Assembly: GCF_000236565.1 (NCBI RefSeq)
Contig: NZ_AHAM01000144.1
Span: forward strand, 22,684 to 86,683
Origin: Mesorhizobium alhagi CCNWXJ12-2
GTDB lineage: Bacteria; Pseudomonadota; Alphaproteobacteria; Rhizobiales; Rhizobiaceae
Direction: 5' to 3'
DNA length: 64,000 nucleotides
Below the pieces are notes generated by a model that saw only the letters and a list, made by a program, of their open reading frames with translations, did no database searches and had not been told where the DNA came from. How positions within the stretch are numbered: position 1 is the stretch's first letter; each line of letters opens with the position of its first letter. Shown here piece after piece: positions 34,157-41,976 of the stretch. The translations under genes were made by a program, and so were the position numbers.

Positions 34157-36106
34157 ATGCAAGGAAAAACGTCCGACGTCTTCGACCTATTTTCGGAGAT
34201 TTACACGGATACGGCTCGAGAGGAGATGAGCCTTCAGCAATATCTCCTCGCTTGTTGCGAGGACAGTTCGATGTACGCCTCCGCTCCCGAGCGGATGGTC
34301 GCAGCGATAGGCGAACCCAACCTGGTCGATACCAGCAAGGACGAACGGCTCGGCCGCATTTTCGCGAACAGGACGATCAAGATCTATCCTTCGTTCGCGG
34401 ACTTCTACGGCATGGAAGACACGATCGAGCGTATCGTCGGCTATTTCCGCTACGCCTCCCAGGGCCTGGAGGAGCGCAAGCAGATCCTCTACCTTCTAGG
34501 TCCGGTCGGCGGCGGCAAGTCGTCGCTGGCCGAGCGGCTCAAGAAGCTGATGGAGGAGCGCCCGATCTACACGTTGAAGGTCGGCAACGAGGTCAGCCCG
34601 GTTTTCGAATCGCCGCTCGGGCTTTTCAATCCGGACCGCATGGGCGATCTTCTGGAGGAAAAATACGGTATAGCGCGCCGACGGCTGAATGGCCTGATCT
34701 CGCCATGGGCGGCCAAGCGGCTGGACGAGTTGAAAGGCGACATCTCCAAATTCAGCGTCGTCAAGCTGACGCCTTCCCGGCTGCGCCAGATCGGCATCGC
34801 CAAGACCGAGCCGGGCGACGAGAACAACCAGGACGTCTCCGCCCTGGTCGGCAAGGTCGATATCCGCAAGCTCGAGGATTTCAGCCAGTCCGATCCCGAC
34901 GCCTACTCCTACAGCGGCGGCCTGAACCGGACGACGCAAGGCCTGCTGGAATTCGTCGAGATGTTCAAGGCGCCGATCAAGGTGCTGCACCCTCTGCTAA
35001 CTGCAACGCAGGAAGGCAGCTACAACGGCACCGAAAGTTTCGGTGCCTTCCCATATCAGGGCATAGTCGTGGCCCATTCCAACGAGTCGGAATGGCTGCA
35101 GTTCAAGAACAACAAGAACAATGAGGCGTTCCTCGACCGCATACTGGTGGTCAAGGTTCCCTATTGCCTGCGGGTCACCGAAGAGAGGCAGATCTACGAA
35201 AAGCTGCTGCGCGAGAGCGAACTGGCCAACAGCCCGTGCGCTCCCGAGGTGCTGGACATATTGAGCCGGTTCACCGTCTCGACGCGTCTGGCCGAGCACG
35301 ACAATTCGCCGCTTTACACCAAGATGCGGGTCTATGACGGCGAGAACCTGAAGGAAATCGATCCGAAGGCAAAGTCGGTGCAGGAGTATCGCGACGCGGC
35401 GGGCGTCGACGAGGGAATGACCGGGGTCAGCACCCGCTTCGCCTTCAAGATCCTGTCGCAGACGTTCAACTACGACACGGAGGAAGTGGCCGCCGATCCG
35501 GTGCACCTGATGTACATATTGGAGCAGGCGATCAGGCGCGAACAGTTCCCGAAGGAAACGGAATCCAACTATCTCGATTTCATCAAGTCGGAACTGGCCA
35601 CGCGCTATGCCGAGTTCATCGGCCACGAGATCCAGAAGGCCTATCTGGAGTCCTACAGCGAATACGGCCAGAACCTGTTCGACCGCTACATCGCCTACGC
35701 CGACGCCTGGATCGAGGACCAGGACTACAAGGACCCCGATACAGGCCAGATCCTCAACCGCGAGGTGCTCGACAACGAGCTGTCGCAGATCGAAAAGCCG
35801 GCCGGCATCGCCAACCCCAAGGACTTCCGCAACGAGGTTGTGAAGTTCACGCTGCGCGCACGGGCCCGCAATCACGGCCGCAACCCGGCATGGACGAGCT
35901 ACGAAAAGCTTCGCGAAGTCATCGAGAAGCGGATGTTCGGCCAGGTCGAGGACCTGCTTCCGGTGATCAGCTTCGGCTCCAAGCAGGACAGCGTGACGGA
36001 GAAGCGGCACACCGAGTTCGTGCAGCGGATGGTCGAGCGTGGCTACACCAAGCGCCAGGTCCGTCGGCTGGTAGACTGGTACATGCGCGTCAACAAGGCG
36101 GGCTGA
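34157..36106 (+). CDS. prkA: Serine protein kinase PrkA (YeaG)
   Basis: A 649-residue PrkA-family protein. An AAA+ domain comes first (Walker A LLGPVGGGKSSLAERL at about residue 113) and a C-terminal PrkA kinase domain follows. The family stretches KIYPSFADFYGMEDTIERIVGYFR, ALVGKVDIRKLEDFSQSDPDAYSYSGGLNRTTQGLLEF and NESEWLQFKNNKNNEAF are intact. It is the first of the conserved prkA-yeaH-spoVR trio, which acts in starvation and stress in enterobacteria and in sporulation in Bacillus. Substrates here are unknown. GAGGG precedes the ATG. Confidence 0.95.
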   Translation: MQGKTSDVFDLFSEIYTDTAREEMSLQQYLLACCEDSSMYASAPERMVAAIGEPNLVDTSKDERLGRIFANRTIKIYPSFADFYGMEDTIERIVGYFRYASQGLEERKQILYLLGPVGGGKSSLAERLKKLMEERPIYTLKVGNEVSPVFESPLGLFNPDRMGDLLEEKYGIARRRLNGLISPWAAKRLDELKGDISKFSVVKLTPSRLRQIGIAKTEPGDENNQDVSALVGKVDIRKLEDFSQSDPDAYSYSGGLNRTTQGLLEFVEMFKAPIKVLHPLLTATQEGSYNGTESFGAFPYQGIVVAHSNESEWLQFKNNKNNEAFLDRILVVKVPYCLRVTEERQIYEKLLRESELANSPCAPEVLDILSRFTVSTRLAEHDNSPLYTKMRVYDGENLKEIDPKAKSVQEYRDAAGVDEGMTGVSTRFAFKILSQTFNYDTEEVAADPVHLMYILEQAIRREQFPKETESNYLDFIKSELATRYAEFIGHEIQKAYLESYSEYGQNLFDRYIAYADAWIEDQDYKDPDTGQILNREVLDNELSQIEKPAGIANPKDFRNEVVKFTLRARARNHGRNPAWTSYEKLREVIEKRMFGQVEDLLPVISFGSKQDSVTEKRHTEFVQRMVERGYTKRQVRRLVDWYMRVNKAG

Positions 36107-36125
36107 AGCCCGCCCGGGAAGCTTC

Positions 36126-37436
36126 ATGCCGATCTTCATCGATCGCCGACTGAACCCGAAGGATAAGAGCCTTGGCAACCGCCAGCGCTTCTTGCGCCGT
36201 GCGCGCGAGGAGTTGAAGCACAGCATCAGGGACCAGATCCGAACCGGCAAGATTTCCGACGTCGACGCCGAGCATGCGGTTTCGATGCCCGCCAAGGGCA
36301 CCAGCGAGCCGAGGTTCGACGACGCGAAGGACAGCGGCCGGCGCCAGCACGTCCTGCCGGGAAACAAGCATTTTGCCCCCGGCGACCGGATCGCGAAGCC
36401 CAGCCAGGGCGGTGGGATCGGAAGCCGGCCCGGCAAGCGGGTTTCCGAAGACGATTTCCGTTTCGTGCTTTCGCGTGAAGAGGTGCTCGACCTTTTCTTC
36501 GAGGATCTCGAACTGCCCGATATGGTCAAGCTCAATCTCAAGGAAATCGTCGCGTTCAAGCCGCGCCGGGCTGGCTTTACCGTGACCGGATCTGCGACCA
36601 ACATCAATGTCGGGCGGACGATGCGCCACAGCCATGGCCGCCGCATCGCGCTGAAGCGTCCCAAGCGCCGGGACGTGGAAGCGGTGCAGCAGGAATTGGC
36701 GGCGCTGGAGGAGGCCCCGCCGAATGCGGCCACACACCAGCGGATAGCCGAGCTGCGCGAGGAACTGGAACGGCTGGAGCGCCGGCGCAGGCTGATCGCC
36801 TTTGTCGACCCGATCGACATCCGCTTCAACCGCTTCGACCCGCAGCCTGTGCCGAACGCCAATGCGGTGATGTTCTGCCTCATGGACGTGTCGGGCTCCA
36901 TGGGAGAGCGCGAGAAGGATCTGGCCAAGCGGTTCTTCGTGCTGCTCCACCTTTTCCTGAAGCGCCGCTACGACCGCACCGAAATCGTCTTCATCCGCCA
37001 CACCCACGAGGCGCAGGAGGTGGACGAGGAAACCTTCTTCTACAGCACGCAAAGCGGCGGCACGATCGTCTCCACCGCGCTGGAGGAAATGCGCCGCGTC
37101 ATCGACGAGCGCTATCCCAGCAGCGAGTGGAACATCTATGCCGCGCAAGCGTCGGATGGCGACAATTCCGTCACCGATTCCGAGCGCTGCATTTCACTTC
37201 TCGACAACGAGATCATGCGGCTGTGCCAGTACTTCGCCTATGTCGAGATCATCGACGAGCGCGAGAGCCACATCTTCGGCTCGACGGACAACGGCACCTC
37301 GCTGTGGCAGGCCTACAGCACCGTCGACGACAATTGGCCGAATTTCCAGATGACCCGCATCGCAAAGGCCGCCGACATTTATCCGGTCTTCCGCCGACTC
37401 TTCACCAAGCAACCCACCCCTCAAAAGAGCGGATGA
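36126..37436 (+). CDS. yeaH: YeaH/YhbH family protein (DUF444)
   Basis: A 436-residue DUF444 protein starting MPIFIDRRLNPKDKSLGNRQRFLRR. A basic N-terminus and a Gly-rich linker are followed by a coiled-coil-like segment (about 185-225, EAVQQELAALEE through ELERLERRRR). A von Willebrand A-like domain then shows the metal motif FCLMDVSGSMGEREKD (DxSxS). It starts 19 nt after prkA and shares its transcript. YeaH is thought to be a partner or target of PrkA; the molecular activity is not known. Confidence 0.95.
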   Translation: MPIFIDRRLNPKDKSLGNRQRFLRRAREELKHSIRDQIRTGKISDVDAEHAVSMPAKGTSEPRFDDAKDSGRRQHVLPGNKHFAPGDRIAKPSQGGGIGSRPGKRVSEDDFRFVLSREEVLDLFFEDLELPDMVKLNLKEIVAFKPRRAGFTVTGSATNINVGRTMRHSHGRRIALKRPKRRDVEAVQQELAALEEAPPNAATHQRIAELREELERLERRRRLIAFVDPIDIRFNRFDPQPVPNANAVMFCLMDVSGSMGEREKDLAKRFFVLLHLFLKRRYDRTEIVFIRHTHEAQEVDEETFFYSTQSGGTIVSTALEEMRRVIDERYPSSEWNIYAAQASDGDNSVTDSERCISLLDNEIMRLCQYFAYVEIIDERESHIFGSTDNGTSLWQAYSTVDDNWPNFQMTRIAKAADIYPVFRRLFTKQPTPQKSG

Positions 37437-37448
37437 GAGCAAGGGGGA

Positions 37449-38999
37449 ATGTCCATGGATGCAGGCACATCCGGTTTGCTGTTTTCCGGCTCGGACTGGG
37501 ATTTCGCCACGCTGTCGCGCGCCCACGACGCCATAGAGAAGATCGCAACCGAAGAGCTCGGCCTCGACGTGTATCCCGTGCAGATGGAGGTCATCTCGTC
37601 CGAGCAGATGCTCGACGCCTACTCATCGATCGGCATGCCGCTGATGTACCGCCACTGGTCGTTCGGCAAGCATTTTCTCTATCAGGAGCTTTTGTATCGC
37701 AAGGCCGGTCGCGGGCTCGCTTACGAACTCGTCATCAACTCCAACCCCTGCATCGTCTACCTGATGGAGGAGAACACCATGCCCTTGCAGGCATTGGTGA
37801 CGGCGCACGCGGCTTTCGGGCACAACCATTTCTTCAAGAACAATTACCTGTTCCGCCAGTGGACGGATGCGGGCTCGATCCTGAGCTACCTGGATTTCGC
37901 CAAGAGCTACATCACGCGCTGCGAGGAACGCCACGGGCTGGCCGCAGTGGAGGAAATCCTCGATGCGGCGCATGCGTTGATGGAACAGGGCGTGTTCAGG
38001 TACCGGCGTCCGCCGAAGCTTTCTTCGGAAAAGCAGCGCGAAGGCATTCGCGAGCGACTGGAATATGAAGAACGGTCATACAACGATCTGTGGCGGACCA
38101 TTCCCAAGTCGAAGAGCGGCGAACCGGCCGGCGAGGCGGAATCCAAGATCGCGGAGCGGAAAAGATCGCTGCATCTGCCGGAAGAGAACCTGCTTTATTT
38201 CCTGGAGAAGAACAGCCTGATCCTGGAGCCTTGGCAGCGCGAGATCATCAGGATCGTCCGTATCGTCGCGCAGTATTTTTACCCGCAGCGGCAGACGCAG
38301 GTGATGAATGAAGGCTGCGCCACCTTCGTGCACTACACCATCATGAACACGCTTTTCGACCGGGGCCAGATCAGCGAAGGCGCGATGCTGGAGATCCTGC
38401 GCAGCCATTCGAACGTGGTTTTCCAGCCGGCATTCGACGATCAGCGCTATTCGGGCATCAATCCCTACGCGCTCGGCCTCGACCTGATGCAGGATATCCA
38501 GCGAATCTGCACGGAGCCGACGGCAGAGGACCGCGACTGGTTTCCCGACATTGCCGGCAATGGCGACTGGCGCGAAACCATGCTCGATGCCTGGGCCAAC
38601 CATCGCGACGAATCCTTCATCCGTCAGTATCTCAGCCCGAGGCTGATACGGAAATGGCGGCTCTTCACCCTCAACGACGCTGCCAACGAAGCGCATTACC
38701 AGGTCGCGTCGATCCACAACGAACGGGGATACGAGAAGATTCGCTCGGCGCTCGCCGACAGCTATGATGTCGGGACTAGCCGGTCTGACATCCAGGTGGT
38801 CGATCTGGATCTGCTCGGCGACCGGCATCTGCGTCTGCAGCACAAGGTCAGGGACGGCATCGTCCTGGAGGAGGAGAGTCGGGACGCGACGCTGCGCCAT
38901 GTCCGCAAGCTCTGGGGCTACGATGTCAGCCTGCAGGGTGTGGACGCCGAAACCGGCGCCTCGGTCTACGAGTGTTCGACGCGCCAGATCGAAGAGTGA
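37449..38999 (+). CDS. spoVR: SpoVR family protein (YcgB)
   Basis: A 516-residue SpoVR protein (514 if the second ATG is used). It contains GLDVYPVQMEVISSEQMLDAYSSIGMPLMYRHWSFGK and, further on, NEGCATFVHYTIMN and YSGINPYALGLDLMQDI. ATG 37449 has GGGGG only 1 nt upstream, whereas ATG 37455 has it at a proper 7 nt, so the second start is more likely. The name comes from Bacillus cortex formation, but the family is widespread in non-sporulating bacteria and goes with prkA and yeaH. Its biochemical role is unknown. It is convergent with urtE, 22 nt apart. Confidence 0.95.
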   Translation: MSMDAGTSGLLFSGSDWDFATLSRAHDAIEKIATEELGLDVYPVQMEVISSEQMLDAYSSIGMPLMYRHWSFGKHFLYQELLYRKAGRGLAYELVINSNPCIVYLMEENTMPLQALVTAHAAFGHNHFFKNNYLFRQWTDAGSILSYLDFAKSYITRCEERHGLAAVEEILDAAHALMEQGVFRYRRPPKLSSEKQREGIRERLEYEERSYNDLWRTIPKSKSGEPAGEAESKIAERKRSLHLPEENLLYFLEKNSLILEPWQREIIRIVRIVAQYFYPQRQTQVMNEGCATFVHYTIMNTLFDRGQISEGAMLEILRSHSNVVFQPAFDDQRYSGINPYALGLDLMQDIQRICTEPTAEDRDWFPDIAGNGDWRETMLDAWANHRDESFIRQYLSPRLIRKWRLFTLNDAANEAHYQVASIHNERGYEKIRSALADSYDVGTSRSDIQVVDLDLLGDRHLRLQHKVRDGIVLEEESRDATLRHVRKLWGYDVSLQGVDAETGASVYECSTRQIEE

Positions 39000-39021
39000 C
39001 CGGGCGCGCTGCGGGCGTGGG

Positions 39022-39717
39022 TCAGACCGTCAAAAACTTCCGCACATGCGGCCTGTCGAGGTCTTCGGCCGGGCCGGTATGCACGATCTGGCCGCGATCC
39101 ATGACGTAGACTTCGTCGGCGAGTTCGCGGCAGAAGTCGAGATACTGCTCGACCAGCAGCACGGCGATGCCTGCCTGGTCGCGCAGATAGTGGATGGCGC
39201 GGCCGATATCCTTGATGATCGACGGCTGGATGCCCTCGGTCGGCTCGTCGAGCACCAGCAGCTTCGGGCGCATGACAAGCGCACGGCCGATGGCGAGTTG
39301 CTGCTGTTGTCCTCCCGACAGATCGCCGCCGCGCCGCGACAGCATCTGCCTCAGCACCGGGAAAAGCTCGAAGACATGTCCGGGAACATTGCGGTCGGCA
39401 CGTTTCAGCGACGCGAAGCCGGATTCGAGATTTTCCTTCACGGTCAGCAACGGAAAGATTTCCCGCCCCTGCGGCACGAATGCGATGCCCGACCGGGCGC
39501 GGTCGTACGCCGCGCTCCGGCCGAGCGCCTTCCCCTCGAAGGCTACGCTTCCCGATGTGAGCCGGTGGTGGCCGACGATCGATCTCATCAGACTGGTTTT
39601 GCCGACACCGTTGCGGCCGAGCACGCAGGTGATCTTGCCCGCTTGCGCCGTGAGCGAGACCCCGCGCAGCGCCTGGGCGGCGCCATAATGGAGGGTGGCG
39701 TTGGAGACTTCCAGCAT
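39022..39717 (-). CDS. urtE: Urea ABC transporter ATP-binding protein UrtE
   Basis: A 231-residue LivF-type ABC ATPase. It carries Walker A (LGRNGVGKTSLMRSI), signature (DLSGGQQQQLAIGRAL), Walker B (LLVLDEPTEGIQPSIIKDIG, the Urt-specific wording) and the switch His region replaced by VEQYLDFCRELAD. ATG 39717 has GGAGG upstream, which rules out the longer frame. It is the last gene of urtABCDE. An 83-residue frame of unknown function separates it from urtD. Confidence 0.95.
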   Translation of the reverse strand: MLEVSNATLHYGAAQALRGVSLTAQAGKITCVLGRNGVGKTSLMRSIVGHHRLTSGSVAFEGKALGRSAAYDRARSGIAFVPQGREIFPLLTVKENLESGFASLKRADRNVPGHVFELFPVLRQMLSRRGGDLSGGQQQQLAIGRALVMRPKLLVLDEPTEGIQPSIIKDIGRAIHYLRDQAGIAVLLVEQYLDFCRELADEVYVMDRGQIVHTGPAEDLDRPHVRKFLTV

Positions 39718-39736
39718 CAGAAGCCTCCGCAAAAGG

Positions 39737-39988
39737 TCAGGAGGCTTTCGACTCGACCAGCCACAGCTTGGGCCGGGGCTTTCTGGTCTCGACGGTGATG
39801 GGCCTGTGGTGACAGCTGAACGAGACCCGCCAGCACTCCCGCGCACCGGAAGCCGTCTGCGTCTCCCATATGCCTTTCAGTTTGAACGGTGGCGCGCCGA
39901 CGTCGTCGCGCCACTCGACATTCCCGACCTGAAACTGGCCAGCTTTCAAGCCGGCGCGTAAACGCGTCCAAAGCTCGCGAGAGTTCAT
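39737..39988 (-). CDS. Hypothetical 83-aa protein within the urt operon
   Basis: An 83-residue frame starting MNSRELWTRLRAGLKAG, with TAGGGA 6 nt before the ATG. It lies 8 nt after the urtD stop and 19 nt before urtE, so it should be on the urt transcript. It is basic, with 5 Trp and 2 Cys, and reads like a small beta-rich domain (VGNVEWRDDV, FKLKGIWETQ, CWRVSFSCHHRPITVETRKPR). No family is recognised. Canonical urtABCDE operons do not need it; it could be an inserted small gene or an accessory factor. Confidence 0.65.
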   Translation of the reverse strand: MNSRELWTRLRAGLKAGQFQVGNVEWRDDVGAPPFKLKGIWETQTASGARECWRVSFSCHHRPITVETRKPRPKLWLVESKAS

Positions 39989-39996
39989 TGCAGTCC

Positions 39997-40743
39997 CTAC
40001 CGCCCAAGATACACCTCCATTACTCGCTCATCTGACGAGACAAAATCAAGTGTTCCTTCGGACAGAACCGCACCTTCGTGCAGACATGTGACTTTTACGC
40101 CAAGCTCGCGCACGAAATGCATGTCGTGCTCGACGACGATGACCGAATGCGTCTGGTTGATATCCTTCAGGAGGCGCGCGGTTTCTTCAGTCTCGGCGTC
40201 GGTCATGCCGGCGACGGGCTCGTCGACCAAAAGAAGCTTCGGATCCTGGGCCAGGAGCATGCCGATCTCCAGCCACTGCTTCTGGCCGTGCGAGAGGTTG
40301 GCGGCCAGGGTACTGCGCTTGTCGCCGAGCCGCGTGACGCCGAGTATGTCGTCGATACGGCGCGCCTCCTCGGCCGACCGGCGGTGGAACAGCGCGGGAA
40401 AGATCGAGCGCGGACCGTTGAGCGACAGCACCAGATTGTCCTCGACCGTATGGCTTTCGAACACGGTCGGCTTCTGGAACTTGCGCCCGATCCCCATCAT
40501 GGCGATCTCGGCCTCGTCGTGGCGTGTCAGATCGACCTGACCGTCGAAGAACACCTCGCCCTCGTCGGGCCGCGTCTTGCCGGTGACGATGTCCATCATC
40601 GTCGTTTTGCCCGCCCCGTTGGGGCCGATGATCGCGCGCATCTCGCCCCTGTCGAGCACCAGCGAGAGCTTGTTGATGGCGCGAAAGCCGTCGAAGGCCA
40701 CCGAGACGCCGTCGAGATAGAGGATGGGGCCGGATTTCGACAT
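39997..40743 (-). CDS. urtD: Urea ABC transporter ATP-binding protein UrtD
   Basis: A 248-residue LivG-type ATPase. It carries Walker A (IGPNGAGKTTMMDIVTGKTRPDEG), IGRKFQKPTVFESHTVEDNL (typical UrtD Q-loop), signature (NLSHGQKQWLEIGMLL, the LSHGQ variant normal for UrtD), Walker B (LLLVDEPVAGMTD) and the switch His (VVEHDMHFVREL). It starts 3 nt after urtC. It pairs with UrtE to power urea import. Confidence 0.96.
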   Translation of the reverse strand: MSKSGPILYLDGVSVAFDGFRAINKLSLVLDRGEMRAIIGPNGAGKTTMMDIVTGKTRPDEGEVFFDGQVDLTRHDEAEIAMMGIGRKFQKPTVFESHTVEDNLVLSLNGPRSIFPALFHRRSAEEARRIDDILGVTRLGDKRSTLAANLSHGQKQWLEIGMLLAQDPKLLLVDEPVAGMTDAETEETARLLKDINQTHSVIVVEHDMHFVRELGVKVTCLHEGAVLSEGTLDFVSSDERVMEVYLGR

Positions 40744-40746
40744 CTT

Positions 40747-41976
40747 CTACTCCGCCGGCTGCGGCTCGGGGCCGCCGCTGGGTTTCGCCCACTCGCCGGC
40801 TTGTGCGCTCGATTGCGAGCGGATGGCCTTTGGCGGCGTCGGGTCTATGTCCGTGCCGGCCTCCGCCGCGACGGAAACCGCCCGCTGCGCCCGCGCATCG
40901 CGCCACTGGTCCCACAGGCCGACGATGCCCCTGGGCAGGAACAGCGTGACGGCGACGAACAGCCCGCCGAGCGCGAACAGCCACAGTTCTGGCAGCGCGC
41001 CGGTGAACCAGCTCTTTCCGGCATTGACGAGCAGCGCGCCGATGATCGGGCCGATGATGGTGCCGCGACCGCCGACGGCGGTCCACACGACAACCTCGAT
41101 CGAATTGCCGGGCTCGAACTCGCCCGGATTGATGATGCCGACCTGCGGCACGTAGAGCGCGCCGGCGATGCCGGCCATCACCGCCGATACGGTGAAGGCG
41201 AAGAGCTTCACGTTCTCGGCCCGCCAGCCGAGGAAGCGGGTGCGGCTTTCGGCATCGCGCACGGCGATCAGCAGCTTGCCGAATTTCGAGCTCACGATCA
41301 GCCAGGTGACGAAGACGCCGAGCGCCAGCGCGATCGCGCTGGCGGCAAACAGCGCCGAGCGCGTCGCGTTCGCCTGCACGTTGAAGCCGAGTATATCCTT
41401 GAAGTCGGTCAGGCCGTTATTGCCGCCGAAGCCCATGTCGTTGCGGAAGAAGGCGAGCAGCAGCGCATAGGTCATCGCCTGCGTGATGATCGACAGATAG
41501 ACGCCGGTGACGCGGCTCCTGAAAGCGAACCAGCCGAAGACGAAGGCGAGCAGCCCCGGCACGAGCATCACCATCAACGCCGCGAACCAGAACTGGTCGA
41601 AGCCGTACCAGAACCAGGGCAGTTCCTTCCAGTTCAGGAACACCATGAAGTCCGGCAGGTCGGGATTGCCGTAGACGCCCCTCGAGCCGATCTGGCGCAT
41701 CAGATACATGCCCATCGCGTAGCCGCCGAGCGCAAAGAAGGCGCCGTGGCCGAGCGAGAGGATGCCGCAATAGCCCCATACGAGGTCGAGCGACAGCGCC
41801 AGCAGCGCATAGCAGAGATATTTGCCGACCAGCGCCACCATATAGGGCGGCACGTGGAAGGCGCTGCCGGCCGGCACGGCGACGTTGAGCACGGGCACGA
41901 CGATCGCCGCCGCGACCAGCAGCGCGATGGCGATGAAGATGCGGCGGTCGGAGCCCAAGAAGCGGGCGGCGATCAT
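40747..41976 (-). CDS. urtC: Urea ABC transporter permease UrtC
   Basis: A 409-residue LivM-type permease starting MIAARFLGSDRRIFIAIALL. About ten helices are visible, with YALLALSLDLVWGYCGILSLGHGAFFALGGYAMGMYLM, FRNDMGFGGNNGLTDFKDILGF and WTAVGGRGTIIGPIIGAL. A charged C-terminal tail of about 45 residues, Ala/Pro-rich, extends past the last helix. ATG 41976 overlaps the urtB stop as ATGA; the much longer open frame to 42873 is in the wrong frame over urtB. Confidence 0.96.
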   Translation of the reverse strand: MIAARFLGSDRRIFIAIALLVAAAIVVPVLNVAVPAGSAFHVPPYMVALVGKYLCYALLALSLDLVWGYCGILSLGHGAFFALGGYAMGMYLMRQIGSRGVYGNPDLPDFMVFLNWKELPWFWYGFDQFWFAALMVMLVPGLLAFVFGWFAFRSRVTGVYLSIITQAMTYALLLAFFRNDMGFGGNNGLTDFKDILGFNVQANATRSALFAASAIALALGVFVTWLIVSSKFGKLLIAVRDAESRTRFLGWRAENVKLFAFTVSAVMAGIAGALYVPQVGIINPGEFEPGNSIEVVVWTAVGGRGTIIGPIIGALLVNAGKSWFTGALPELWLFALGGLFVAVTLFLPRGIVGLWDQWRDARAQRAVSVAAEAGTDIDPTPPKAIRSQSSAQAGEWAKPSGGPEPQPAE

